Shown one piece after another: positions 1-13,200 of a stretch of 64,000 bases of DNA; the first letter of the stretch is position 1, and the number at the start of each line of letters is the position of its first letter. Under the pieces are notes generated by a model. The model was not told the DNA's origin and did no database searches. It worked only from the letters and a program-made list of their open reading frames with translations. Source of the stretch: Linnemannia schmuckeri (taxonomy: Eukaryota; Mortierellomycota; Mortierellomycetes; Mortierellales; Mortierellaceae); the NCBI GenBank assembly GCA_029449235.1, contig JANATG010000006.1:248001-312000 (forward strand), read 5' to 3'. The translations under genes and the position numbers were made by a program.

Positions 1-2665
1 GAGATGGAGGGAAGGAACGAAGGAGGAGAGTACAGATTGCGGTGTACATGTACATGTACTAATGGTTTTGACATAGTTGCGCTATGACCGATAGGCTACT
101 TTTCCTTTTTTTTCAGCGACGATATGGTCGCGGGGTTTAGATGAGTGGTGTTCGCCTCTTGTTGAAGAAAAAAAAAAAAATTCAATGCCAGCCAGTCCCA
201 TGGTCTGCAGCATCTAATCGACCATCAGTCAAACAAACAAACCGACATAAAAAGAATACTAAAGCAAAGCGGCGGAACTGTCACTCTGGGTGGAAAGCGG
301 AGGAGGAGAGACGAAGGGATTGGCTGATTGAATGAATAATAGGACTTGGTCTCTGTCCAGGATACTTCTTTTTTTCAATGTAAGTAGATGAGGGAGGAGG
401 GGGGATGGCAATTTCACATATGCCACGAAGAGAGGAGTTTTGAAGCATATTGTCCGTAACGCATGACAAACTACAGGCCGAAAGCTCAAGCAGGGGAGAA
501 GGAGAGAAAGTGATCGAGTTAGGAATGAGAAGGTATTATGGCTTCTGTTGGCCACTTTGGCAGAGGCGTCGTCAGGTTAGTGTGCGTGGAGGAAAACAGC
601 ATGTTAGTTGTCTCCAAACACAGAATCTGCAGACACAAAAGCACTGTCCCTTTCTTTTCCTTTTTCTTTCTTCCAATGCTGTTGTGAGAAAAATGACAGT
701 AGAATACATTTCTTTCATGGTATGACAAGCCAAGCTTTCAATTGTAAAAAAAAAAAAACTAGAATAAAGACCAACGGGGTTGACTGCTCAGACAGTTAAG
801 CCTTTCTTTTCTTTTTCTTTTTTACCGATGACTTTATAGCTTTATTTCCAAGCATCCAACCCTTCTCGCATGCACATACGCCGACTTGCGTTAAAAGAGA
901 CGTTTTGGCCGGTCGGCCCAAAACGACGATCATTTGCGTTTATTCTTTTCTCATGAGCACAATTAACCGATCGGCGTCCATTTTCCATGTAAACGTCCAA
1001 GTGTTTTTACTCTTCGTAACACTCTTGCCGCTGTACAGCCGTTTTGTGATTTTAACAGGTGATATTTTCGTTACAAACAACAGAAAAAAGTTGGAGAGAA
1101 AAAAAAAGTGTTGATCTATCTGAGAGGAAAGGATGTGGGTGGGTTTGTGTATCCACGGACGTGTATGTTAGGATGTAGGACAACAAAAAACAAATATGGA
1201 CAGCGTCACCTTTTGCATGAGGTATAGGTGCAGGACAGGCAGGCTCGATTGACGCCACGTGCCTCAGAATCCTTTCATTCGTCTATCTGTCCTCTCTTGT
1301 CTTCAGGTTTTGAAGAGCTACACAAAACAAAGAATTAGTCCTCCTTGAGCCAGCAACCATTGGATGCCTAACGACCTTCTCAATAATTTTGCAATGATCG
1401 GGTATCAATAAGATGTCAGAGGATATGTTTCAATTAAACATGCTAGCACATACATTTGATAAACGGCGGCCATCGATAAAAAAAGTCCCCAAAAAAAGTT
1501 GGGAACCCTGACCGGCCTGCAGTGTTCAATGGCTAAAAAAGGCGGATTCTGGGGTAACAAACTTACTATCAGATTTGAATGGCAGAAAAAAGGGCGTTTG
1601 TCGGAGGCGGATGGCAAAAACGGAGAAAATAATTGCAAAGCTGTTGCGTTGATAGTCTGCGTAGAAGGCTTGTGAGAGGAGACAAGCAAAGGAAGGGTAG
1701 GACGGACAAAGGTAAAGTCAAAACGAAGAAAAAAAGAGGGTACCATCAAGCCAGTACTTGGTGATTCCGAAATAACATTTCCTTTTTGCCACTATCCTCT
1801 GTAGCTCACACGCACATCTCTCTCTTTTAAAATTTCAGACAAAGCAAGTGTTTGTTTCTTTCTTTTGAATTGATAACTGTTGTTGCAGACACGGCGGTTG
1901 GTGTTCAGAATCAAAGCAAGTAAGCGAAAACAGCAAATGACATTGTTCATCGGGTGGTCATGCACACCCGTTCACAATTTAGCCGGCTTTTGTCTGTCGA
2001 TGCTTTTGTACCTTTTTTTCTGTTTTCAGCCATGACTATCTTTCAACAACATTACCAAGGAAATCAACACTGTCATAGCCCAGAGCGACTGCATTTGTTT
2101 TTAGTAACCTTAGTTCCCTTAATGTCTCCTTAACCAAAAACCTCTACAATAAAATTAGAAAGGAAAAAAGAAATGAAAGCTTTTATTTCGGCTTTCAAAC
2201 AAGTTTCATGTCGATTGAACAGAAAATTAACACCATAGCCCAGCATCTTTCTGTTCAATCGCCGGTCTTCGTTTATTCCATGTTCGCGCTTCATACTTGC
2301 TTTCTGGCCTTTTCTATCCATTGAGCAAAGTGCATATATATTTTTCTCTGTTTCGTCCCCCCAAAGGGTTCGTCTAAGTTCAAATGGGAGCGCCTGAAAT
2401 TTGCGCCATCAAGTCGCATTTCTACTGCTCAGATTTTTTGCCACCAAACAAATTTTAGCTCTTTCCCGCTCGTACCCCCTCAAAACCCAAAACAAGTCAC
2501 TAGTAATCCTGCAAGCGCAGGATATGCGATCGCGTCAACTACGGTGGCTTGGGTTTTTGTTCCAACTTTTTCGTTACACCTTTCAACAAAAGAACGCATG
2601 CGAGTGAATTCAGTTTTTTTTCTTTCCATCACAAAACTTCAACCACTCGACAGAACATATTGACA
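1..2665. other. Intergenic region, no gene recognised
   Basis: I see no supported gene here. The open frames are short, low complexity and without recognisable domains; the longest (1405-1749, minus) is rich in Phe, Leu and Pro and looks like chance. The stretch carries many A and T runs and a small tandem of the hexamer TACATG near 46-58. The last few hundred bases must hold the promoter and 5' leader of the Arc1-like gene at 2666. Confidence 0.6.
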
Positions 2666-4404
2666 ATGTCCGACACTGCCGTCACCTCATTCATCAACGC
2701 TTGCCAGGGCCCCCTTGGTGGCGACGAAATCCTTCAGGGAAGAACCGACAGCGACCGTAAGGAGGTAAATAAAATATAAAGAATACATAACCGCAACGAA
2801 AGCCATACTGGAAGTCTAGAAGGCGCGTGGACGTGGAAAACACAGACACGTAGACCTTCGCGAACACGAAAGGACATGCCTGGATAGTGGCCGCGAGAAG
2901 CAATTGGACCCAGAATAGGGCGATATTTTGACGCCAGTTTTGTATTCCTTGACAAGGGAACCAGGACTCGAAGATCCTCACTGTGGCTTCTAGTTAATCA
3001 TGCCATGCAAATAGATTTTTTGTTTTCTCACGCATCCCTTTCTCTCGTGTATTCGTTCCAGGTCAAGGAGTGGATTGAGCGCTTCGAGAAGGACATCACC
3101 CCTCTCGCTAAGGTAAAAAAACAAAAATGCAATTGATGCGCACACAACCTTACAACAAATACGCCTCCAACCGTTTGCCGTTCTGACTCACCATGCATGC
3201 AAAAAATACATACACACTAATCCTTACGCATACCTCGCTACATGTACCACCATTCCTTCCCTCCTCAATTCAATAGGCCTTGAACGATCACCTCGAGACT
3301 CGTACCTACATCGTCGGCCACACCATCACAAACGCCGATCTCTGGACTTTCGTCAAGCTCCACGAGCAGGTCGGCACCATGACCAGGGATGGACAGTTGA
3401 AGCGCGCCAACCTCACTCGTTGGTTTGATCTCATCCAGGAACAGGCTGGTGCCTTGGGCCATTTGAGCCCTGTGGCAATTGATTTGGAACTGCCAGAGTT
3501 TAAGCCCGCATCCAAGGAGAAGGTTGCCGCCCCCGTTGTTGGCCAGGATGAGAAAAAGACCAAGAAGGCGAATAAGAAGGATGCTAAGGCTGAGGAGAAG
3601 AAGGCCAAGAAGGAGGCTGCTGCTGCTGCTGCTGTCCCCGCTGAGGCCGCTGCTGTCATCCCCGCCGCTGCTGAGGGAGATGCTAAGCCCGCATTCAACA
3701 CCCAAAAGAAGGAAAAGAAGGTCAAGACCCCTAAGGCTCCCGCCGCGCCCGTGGGACCCGCAACTCCCCAGCCCTGGCAGATCGACCTCCGCGTCGGTAA
3801 GATTCTCAAGGTTGAGAAGCACCCCGACGCCGACTCTCTCTACGTTGAGACTGTCGATGTCGGTGAGGCCGAGCCCCGGACGGTTGTTTCGGGGCTTGTG
3901 AAGCATATCCCTATTGAGCAGATGGAGAACCGTTGGTTGGTCTGTGTTTGTAACTTGAAGCCTGCAACCATGCGTGGTGTCAAGTCGTTTGCGATGGTTC
4001 TCGCTGCTACGGATGATACAGGAAAGCTTGAGTTGGTCGACCCACCAAAGGGCTCCAAGCCTGGTGACAAGTGCTACTTTGGCGACTGGAAGGGTAATAA
4101 TACGCGCCCTTTCTTTTCTTTTTTCTTTCCAACTTGAAACGAATATTCACAATTGTAAATATTCCGTAAGCACTCAACTAATGATATTTTTCTCCTTTTC
4201 TGCAATTTCTAATGCTTTGCAGAGGAGAAGCCAGAGGAGGTGATGAACCCCAAGAAGAAGATCTGGGAGACCATCCAGCCCGGCCTTCACACCACCGCCG
4301 AGTGCCGCGCCGCCTGGAAGTCCGACGAGGGCGTCGTCCATGTCCTCAGGTCTGAGCACGGCGACTGCACTGTCCCCTCCGTCATCGGTGCCAAGATTAA
4401 GTAA
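2666..4404 (+). CDS. Arc1/AIMP1-like tRNA-binding cofactor of aminoacyl-tRNA synthetases
   Basis: Four exons join in phase: 2666-2764, 3062-3112, 3277-4093 and 4223-4404, giving 382 aa. The N-terminal ~110 residues look like a GST-C-type helical fold (ITNADLWTF segment), as in Arc1 and synthetase-complex proteins that bind partners through this fold. A Lys/Ala-rich linker follows at about 130-210. From about residue 219 comes an EMAPII/Trbp111 OB-fold (DLRVGKI, HPDADSLYVE, VSGLVKHI, RGVKSFAMVL). The C-terminal extension is of the EMAPII/AIMP1 type. In this family the OB-fold binds the tRNA elbow and the GST-like part docks MetRS or GluRS. It acts in the cytosol and should deliver tRNA to synthetases; partners here are inferred. 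The start is the first ATG of exon 1, with a reasonable A-rich context. Confidence 0.9.
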
Positions 4405-4862
4405 AATATCCCTTACAACATCAATAAAAAACATCGACATTTGTACAATACTTTTCATATTCATTGCGACGGAGTTTTTTTCTTATCCCCAGTGTGGATC
4501 CACGAGGCTACAGTTCTTTTTTTAATCGTCAAATGTGTGCATATGCGCGAACAATAATTGAAAAAAAAAAAAAAAGAAAAGAGTGCACAAACTATTAAAA
4601 CGAAAGCCAAGCGTCTGCATGTAGTATGCGAGCAAAAAGAAAAAAAAAAAAGGCAAAAAAAAAAGAAAAAAAAAGAAAAAAGTCCAAAAAAAAAAGAAAA
4701 AAGCTAAAAGAAAAAGCAAAAGAAAAAAAAAATGTAGATTTCCACAATGGCGAAATCATGAAAGATTGAAACAGGCATGAGCACGTTCGCTGAACAAATT
4801 AAGTAACTACAAAGCTTGAAAAAAAGTAAGAAAAAAAATACAGCACACACGGTGAGAGGGGA
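4405..4862. other. Convergent intergenic spacer with A-rich tract
   Basis: This spacer separates two convergent genes. Roughly 4558-4735 is almost entirely A with scattered G (T/C-rich on the other strand). I see no coding signal in it. It probably holds both 3' UTRs. Confidence 0.6.
4423..4428 (+). terminator. AATAAA polyadenylation signal of the Arc1-like gene
   Basis: AATAAA lies about 20 nt after the stop codon of the Arc1-like gene. The convergent kinase gene ends only about 430 nt downstream, so the 3' end has to form within this interval. Confidence 0.4.
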
Positions 4863-7800
4863 TCAACGATCCATGATGGCATCGCGGTCGGAACGGGCCT
4901 TAAAGTCAGAGGCTCCCAAAGCTCGAGGTTCAAAGTCTGTCGTCTCTGATGCCCCAGTCGTTTCGCCCGCAACCTTGATATTCTTGTTGTAGGCGACCAA
5001 TCCTCGCAACATACTGCCCAATCCAGCCATTGTTCCGGGTTTGACAATTTTCTTGCCCGCTTCGCCATTTGCCGCTACAGACCCATCTGTGGAATCCTCG
5101 TGGACCATGGCAGGAATGGGCGGCACAGGAGGGACAGGGCCTTCTGACAAGAATTCAGACTTGCGGTTCACATTCGGCGTCGGGGGCGTTAAAATCATCG
5201 ACGGCGAGTCCGCCAGACCTTCAGCCCGCAAAAGGCTCAGCGAAATCAAAGACGACGATGCCGAGTCCAAGGACAGCGTACCAGATTCAGACGAGCCCTT
5301 CTTAGTGTGACGAGATGAAGAATCCTGTGTTCCAGGTGTAGACCTCCAATTGGAAGCGGTATCGGCCGTTCGTTGCTGCCCTTGCTTGCGGTCCAGTGAA
5401 GGCGAAATCATGTGGAGTCCTGAATACCCTCCTCCTGCTCCTGCTCCTGGACGAACTCCTCCTCTAGACCCGCTCTGACTCTTGGACAAGGAACTGAGAG
5501 AGCTAAGCGATCCAGAAGTGTCGTGTCGGTGCCGGCTGCCGATATCAGACTCATATCCACTTGATGGTCGTCGCGATTGATTGGAAAAACCAGAGGAGAT
5601 GGACTTGCGCTCATGCCAATGCGGTGGATGGTAAACATTATCTTTTGCGGCGTCACCATCAGTCGATCCTAGTCCCTTCTCGGCCGGACGCATCTTGGAG
5701 AAGGCGGGGTTTGGAAGACTCTGCTCCAGAGGGTGAGTGCCTGGACCGTTTCTGCGGGGTGCAGAGTCAAAACCGCTGCCATTCTGGGGTCGCGGTTTCG
5801 TCGACGCACCTAAAGGGCTTTGGGGCACAGAGTTGGGCTCGTTGGATCCAGTCGACTGGCGCCAAGGTTGATTGGTCGCGTCCATGCCGCGCAAATCCAC
5901 AAGACTCTTATTGCGTTGGCCAGCGAGTCGAGACGGAGTGGCTCCTGGGTTCGGCTTCCCGTGCATCCGAAGCTGGCTGTGTTCATAGCGTGGTGCTTGG
6001 TCTTGCGAGGGCTGCTGAGCGTCTCTGAATCCGCCATCTCTGCTAAGCGATCCATGTGCATCTGAATCGTTTGTTGCAGGAGGGTCAAACACAGTTCCAG
6101 ACCGACTCTGATGACGCGATCGAGTGCCTCCAAATCCCATGTGCATAATTGGTGGAGTAGGGGGGAGAGCTGCAGATCCCGCTTGAGGTGGATAGCGACG
6201 CCCTTGACCATGGCCCTGGCCCTGGCCCTGGCCCTGGCGATACCTGGGTCGGAATTTGTTCTCAACACGAGGAGGCAGTCCAACATGTCCATCCTCACGA
6301 TCCTCCACACGAGCACGCCACTTTCCAGAGCTTGTCCTTGATCCATCATTGGTATATCGTGTCGCAGAATCTCGGCGCCCTTCCCGCGCGTTATCCGTCG
6401 ATGTCCAGCTACCTCCACGGTGGTGCCCCTTCTTCAAGTTGGAGCTGCGACCTGCGCCGAAAGTATTGGTTTCTGAGGATTGGGATCCTGACTCTTGAGC
6501 CTGACCAGCCCAGGGACCAAGCTGCGAACGTTTGGGTATAACATAAGGACCGGCTTTGGCGGTACCTGCTGTAGATGGTTTAGGAGCGTGCTGGGTTGTC
6601 GAATCAATGAAAGGCTGGAGTTTGGGTGCTGGCGCTGGCTGTGGAGTGACGTCCTTTGTACCTCTGTCCTTGTTGTGGTTGTCGTTCATAGGAGGATTGC
6701 CAGATGCAGGAGTCTTGAGCGGAGGAAAAACAAAAGGGGCTGCCTTAACATCCTGGAGATTGCGTGCAGGCTTCCTCATGTGCTGCTTCAAATGAACACG
6801 CTCGTTGTTCTTGACCGAGTCCGGACTCATGGCGGCTTCCATGTGGCTGGTCGACGGAAGAGAGGATGCAATAGACCCGATCTGGTTCTGGTCGACCGGA
6901 AGTCGGGGGACGTCTGGCTCAATAAACACCAGAGTGTTAATATCAATGTTCTCCAAGCCCGGCGACCCTCTTCCAGCGGGTTTCTTGGCAGAGTCCTGCG
7001 ACGAAGGCGAGATGGGCGAATCCAAGTCAAACCGCAAATGAGCGGGTAGCTGTCGCTTCTCGGGGTTGAAAGAGAGTTGCGTCATTGCTGGCGTAGGTGT
7101 TTGTCGTCCGGATGACGTAGCGCTCTTGTCGGGAAGAGGGTCGATAAAGTCGTCAGGGAGTGCCACAGCAAGGCCGCCAGAATCATCGTCGTCACTCTCA
7201 ATCCGGTTGACATCGTCTTCCTCGGACTCTTCAAACAAGATGGGCGCAGAGAAGTCCATCTCAGCATCCTCGGTTCCTTCCATATCGATGGCATCCGACC
7301 AAGATTCTTGACGAAGACGCGTAGGCTGGTAGAATGCGGACGAGTCGAACTTTGGCGCAGAAGACGAGGTGAACGAGTGCTGATTCCGGATGTCACTGGG
7401 AACATGATAAGAAGCGTAGGCACGTCCAGGGTCCAAGAACGAGTGCTGCTTATCCTTGAGGGAGGACGACTGAATCGCAATGGGTACGACCTGGTTGCCC
7501 ATATCCTCGTCATCACTGTCGTCGTCTTCAATCTCATCTCCCTCGACTTCTCGTCCAAGCATATCGTCCTCGTAGTAGGCCAAATACGCTCGATACTCCT
7601 CTTCACAATCATACTCCTCGTCGTCGTCATCGTCCAATGTCGAGTCGATCTGGCCGAGCATCCTGGGAACAAAGTCGATCATCCATTCACGCCACTCACC
7701 CATGGTCGGGCGGGTGCGGCGCCACTTAGTCTTGTTGGTCGAATCAAATGCAAACGCACGCAGGCCAAGCCACCTTGCCACCGGTCCTGGCATATCCTCA

Positions 7801-8957
7801 AACCGTCCTTGAAGAAAGTCGATTCTGCTCTTTAAAAACTCTGAGAAGGCATAAGAGTCCTGTGGGCAAGGGTCCGACCAAGGGCAACGATGGTAGAGAA
7901 GATTGATAAGAATAATTCCAAGTGACCAGATATCTGCCATCTGAACATTGTACACCTTCTCCAGGCCATTCCGGCATTCTATTATATTTAATGTGTCAAG
8001 AATAAAATCGGGTCAGCAAACATTGACTGAGTCACATAAACAAAAGATGCGTATCCGGAATGTTAACCAGCGCAGTCCAATTTACCGAAACTCATGTAGG
8101 GTTTGCTACCGCACTCAAACTCGTCGCTCTCCGTGTCGGTCGTCGCCAGTCCAAAGTCTGTAATCTTGACGGTATACTGGCCATCGACAAACTCGATCAA
8201 AAAGTTCTCTGGCTTAAGATCACGGTGGGCAATACCACGTTGGTGCACCTGTGCGACGCCCTCTAGCACTTGATCAAACACTGTCTTGATGACAGAGTAG
8301 CGTGTCGTGAGGGAGTAAGGCTCTCCTGAGACAGGGTCGGACCTGTCGGCCCGCATGCTAATCCATTGATACATGTCCATTCCTGAAGAGTATTCGAGCA
8401 GCAGAAACAGGTGTTGCGTGGTCTCGAACATGTTGAACAGGTGAATAATGTTTCGATGCTTAGGCAGAGATGTATGAATGACCACCTAGGGGGGGTTTAA
8501 GGGAGAGGGGACCGGGAGCAATTGAAAAAAAGGTGTCAATAACGTTACCAAGTATGACCTGGCATATAGGGGACAAAAAGGGGAGATTTTAAAACATCAG
8601 GTATGCGAGAACATCACTTGCCTCGTTCTTTTGGACAGCCACTTCATCCTCTGTCAGCTTGTCCTTGCTGAGACACTTAAGCGCGTAGAGGGTTCCTGAG
8701 GCGACCTCCTTGGCGAGATAAACGACTGCATAGGAGCCTGCGCCGAGGGCTGAAATCAAGGTCAGACTGAGTCCGGTCTGCGGGTCGGCGACGATGGTCT
8801 TGATAGGGAAGGGTAATGCGACCTCATCGGACTCGCCAAAATAGTCGTCCGGGACAGGGTCGGTCTCGTGGAGGACGGTGGGGTGGAGTTGACTTGGCGT
8901 CGGCGGAAGGGACTTTGAGAGGTTGCTCAGCTGCTGAGGTTGGTGGTGGCTGTACAT
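4863..8957 (-). CDS. Ran1/Pat1-Sks1-Ksp1-type serine/threonine protein kinase
   Basis: Three exons (8957-8622, 8485-8086, 7978-4863) give 1283 aa. The catalytic domain spans about residues 65-350. It has the glycine loop GAGSYAVV (73-80), Lys94 in the ALK motif, HRDLKPEN (199-206) and DFG (222-224). The segment usually reading APE here reads MSFE, just before the exon 2/3 junction. Beyond about residue 350 comes a ~930-residue tail of low complexity, acidic near its start and Ser/Pro/Gly-rich later, with a GQ/HG hexanucleotide repeat near 6210-6236. The layout (N-terminal kinase, long disordered tail) matches Ksp1/Sks1/Ran1 kinases, which act in nutrient, TOR or meiotic control in yeasts. The exact subfamily and substrate are not readable from sequence. 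Intron 1 uses a GC donor. Confidence 0.88.
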
Positions 8958-10278
8958 GTCAGGCTGAGGGCGTACGTGTTTTTATGGTCGTGTTGAGCTA
9001 GTCCGGAGTAAGTATAGTTGGTGTTGGTTTGGTTGAAAAGGGAGGGAGTTTAGTTCTTTCTTCCTGATGGGCGCTGTTGATTCCCAAGCGGCGATGAGGT
9101 TTGTTTATGTTTTGGTTTGCTTGTACTGAACGAAAAGTCTTGTTTTGCGGCGTGGTTTGTTGTTGTTTGCTGATTTGTTTGAGTTGTTGTTGACTAACTA
9201 TGTGCGTGTTGTCGAACTATTGCGTGCTTGGCTTTGCGTTTTCCTGATCGTCTGCTATTCCCATGGTTCAAAAAAAACGATGTTTGTTTGCATTGTTAAT
9301 AAAACCATGAACACACAAGACCTCCAGCAAATAACGAATTTTTTTGAATTATTGACTGACCCACGCGCCCGAGTGAGTCGTGACACCATCCCCGAAAGAA
9401 AGAAACTCTTGTTACCACTACGCACAACAAAAAAAACTTACCGCTTGGTGGGTTGGGTATTTTCTCCTTCTGTTGGTTTCCCAGGCGAGTGCGTGTCAGT
9501 GAGTATGTGCGTGTCGTTCCGTAACGGAAAGTTGCTGTCCTTGCTTTTTGGTGGCGACAAGAGAACGAGAGTGTAAGAAAACTCTTGCGTGTGTCGTTTT
9601 AGCTTTTTTGGGACGAGTTGACTTGTTGTTGTTTTTTCGTGTAAGCTTTGAGTTCGGCGAAGAAGTCAATGCGGCGACTGGGCTTGGAAACGAGAGCTCA
9701 TGAGAAGACCAGACCGGCGAACGAAAAAAAAAAAAAAAAAAAGAGGACAAGGCGACTTGAGAGGGACAGGGCGGAGTGAGGCAAGGAAAGAATAAACAAG
9801 AAAAGTAAAGAAGCAGAAAAGAAAAGAACAAGAAAAGAATAGAAAAGAAAAAGAAAAGAAAGCAGAGTGAGGCTACATCAGCTTCAGCAAAGGGGTCATT
9901 GAAGGAGGAAGAAGAACGAACGAACGAAGGAGGAGAAGGGGGTGGGTGGAGATGGCTGCTGTCAGAGAAGGCAAGTCAAGTGAAGAGAAAAAAGAAAAAA
10001 ACAAAATGAGAAAGAGCACAAACAAAGTCAAAAAAAAGGGCAATAATCCATCATCAGGGAGAGTGACCAATGAACGATGAGCATCGCATATCATCATGTG
10101 ACATGTAGTCATATTGCTGTATCCAGCACCATGCTCAAAAAGTCAATCATGCAAACCATAACAAGATGTAAATCGCGTTTATCGTTTTTAATATTGGTAA
10201 AAAAAAAAGTCGTGAACAAAGCTAAAACCATTCTCCTTTCCTTTACCTCCCCTCCATGCTCCATGATATAATGTTTGT
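8958..10278. other. Intergenic region between the kinase and gamma-COP genes
   Basis: No supported gene is visible. The part next to 8958 must be the kinase promoter and leader. The part next to 10278 is the 3' flank of gamma-COP. An A19 run lies at 9724-9742 and a purine-rich stretch covers about 9720-10040. The 19-mer at 10129-10147 recurs at 27451. Confidence 0.55.
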
Positions 10279-13200
10279 TTAAGCAATGGCGCCAATCATC
10301 ACCTGGCTGACTTCTGCATTGGCAGAGCGGATGCCCAGCTGCAAGGTCACACCCGTTGAGGAGTCATAGGTCATGCGGCAGCGAGCCAAGACCCGGACAC
10401 CGCCAATAAAGATACCCGACAAGATCATCGTGTGCACATTCGATCCCTGCACATTGCCCGTGTTCTCCAACGCCTGCATACCCAACAGCGCAATCAAGTC
10501 GCGGCACGCCTCCTGAAGTCCTGGTGAAGATGTCAATGCCAAAGTCTCAACAACTTCATTCTCACCTCCCAACTCCTCCCAAGCTTTGTTAAAGCTAGGA
10601 ATGTAGGATGGCAAGACAAAGTCGGCAATCGCCAGCGAAACTTCCTCAACCTGGTAATCATCCTCAAATCCTTCCTCATCGGGCTCTCCTGTCTGAGGAT
10701 CGCAATCCCTAACAATAAACTTGAGCTCGTTTGTGAACGTGCCTATTTCATGAAGTGGAAATAAATCAGTATCAGAACCACTGACCATAGTATGACTTGA
10801 GCATTTTCACAGCAATATAGACGAAGAAGAAGCTTACATTCGGGATAGTCGTCGAGGACGGTTCTCTCGTAGGCGACATAGGCGACGCCGGGAACATCGT
10901 AGACCAGCTGGGGTGCAGGAATCAACACCTTCTCCACCAACGAAACATCATCGTTATCGGGGGTCATCAACACGTTCACATCCTCCAACACACTGTCGTT
11001 CAAAGTGTTCTTGATGTTAAACTAGAACATTAGAAAGGAACAAACAAATATTATTAGACGCGTACCTATAAACCAAGCAAAAAAATTTTGAACGAAACAA
11101 GTGACAGACAACCCGTACCTGGAAGACGATGTGGTGAGAGAAGACATGCTTGACGCAAGAGACGACGTATTCGGTCTCGGACTCGGTCAACTCGACGGGC
11201 TTGGCAGTCGATTTGAACAAAGGTCCAAACGAAGCGAACTCGGGCACCTCGGCCAACTTTTGGGCATACAATGCCTGTTGATCCAGAGAAGGTGTGCTCG
11301 AGATGGCGGGGCGCGAGCCAGCGCCGTTCGAAGCACTTCCAGAGTGAGGGGGCGAATTGGAACGTCCTCCGAGGCTGGGAAGAGCGCCGCCCAATTCCTG
11401 TGTGCCACGCTCCTGTTCGTCCTGACGAGAAATCTTGGGAACAGCCGACAAGTCGAAGGGAGTATCAGCCATCTCGGGGTTGGAGACATATGTGAGAAGC
11501 TGACGCTCAAGGTATGCAAGAGCATAGGTCGAGTCTATTTTACACAAGAAAAATTCATTATTTGATATCGTCGCTTTTCAACAATTGCATATCATATTGT
11601 GTTCAAAAATGCAAGAAAAGTGCTTACCATCCTTGACGTAGCCCTTCTCGTCACCGGTCTTGATGACATTCAGGTACATGGTAGCTCTGTCACGGACCTC
11701 GTCATCAGCATCATCCAAGCAGCGGCTCAAAAGGACCTTGACGCTCTGCTTGACAGCCTCATCCTCAACATTGACACCAAACTTGGCCAAGGCGCTGACG
11801 GCAGCTCCACGGACAACGGCGTTCTCGAGGATGACGCGATTGTAGATGTAGCGGATATATTTGGTGGGCTGGGGGCACTTAGGACCCTCGACTCCGAGCA
11901 AGTGCAAGATCTTGACTGACAACTTTGAGTACTCGCAGTCCTCGATGATCTCGCACAAGTGTGAGAGAGCAGCTTCCTTGGACTCGGGAATGTATTTGAC
12001 AAAGTTGAAGATCGCCTCTACAACGGCACGCTTAAAGTCGTAACCGCCGTCGTCACGGAGAGCACCGCTCAAGAAGCTCAGCATGACGTGGTGCTTAGCG
12101 GGGAACTTGATGCAGAGCGAGCCAACGGCCTCGACGACCAAGACCTTGGACTCGTCCGTGATCTCCGACATGAATCCACTGATCTGCTTCATTAAGCGCT
12201 CGACAGAGGCCTCGTTACCGGTCTTTAAAAGGGTGGTGATAGCAAAAGTCGAAATGCTCCTGTTCTGATCGGTGATCATGTTCTCCATGTCAATGTTGCA
12301 GGGGGCGACAGCAGCGGGCTGGGTCATGGCAAGCTTGTTCAAGGCGCGAATGGCGGCGAACTTGATACTGGGTTTGCCGGAGGAAAGGAAGTTTTGAAGG
12401 GTAGTGACGGCGGGGAACAATTCCTTGGCTGTAGCATCCTTGATCTCGCAAATAGCCTTGGCAGCCTCCAAGTTGACCATCTCGCTCTTGTGGCGCAACC
12501 ATCCCTCCAACAACTCATACACCGCGCGGGTCGAGCTACCATGATCAGTTGGAAAATATATGTTGTTAGGAGAAAGAATACATAAACTCAGATTATACAC
12601 ATAGCTCGAGACAGCGATCAATGGTTTACCTAGGATCCTCCTCCATGACCTTACAAGCGTAGCGGACCAAGAGACACTGAGCAAAAGGCGAACGAAGGAC
12701 AGAGCCGCTCATGCCACTTTTGGCAGCATAGTTCTGGACCAGCTTGGAGACGGCCATGCGATCCTTTTGACGAATGGCGTACAAAAGACCGAGGGCGTGG
12801 TACTGAACAATGTTGGAGTTGGAGACGGCGGTGTAGGTCTGGGGCGCGCTGCCACCGAACGAGGTGACATAGGAAGTGGCAGCTGATACGGCTGACTGGG
12901 GCTTGGCGTTGATGGCCTCCTGTGCCTCATTCGCCCACCGTTTCACGACCTCACGAGCAATGGCGTACAAGTGGTATGACGAAACCAATGCAGCGGATGA
13001 GACCTTGGCATTCTTGTCCACAATAGCCGCCTTCAAAAATCGCTCCAATCCCTGCAGCATTGATGCCTATATAAATAATTCAATTAAATATGCGTCAGTT
13101 TGCCTTTGTCAAACAAGGCCGATCCAAGTGTCGATCGAAATGAATGATAAATAAAAAATAGCAAGGGGCTTACATCGGTGATCTTGCGAAGAACTCTGAT

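Noticed and set aside
1405..1749. 114-codon minus-strand frame
   Set aside because: Composition is low complexity, there is no homology I recognise and no supporting neighbours.
3265..3906. Long minus-strand frames opposite the Arc1-like exon 3
   Set aside because: They are antisense shadows of the Lys/Ala-rich linker and OB-fold coding sequence.
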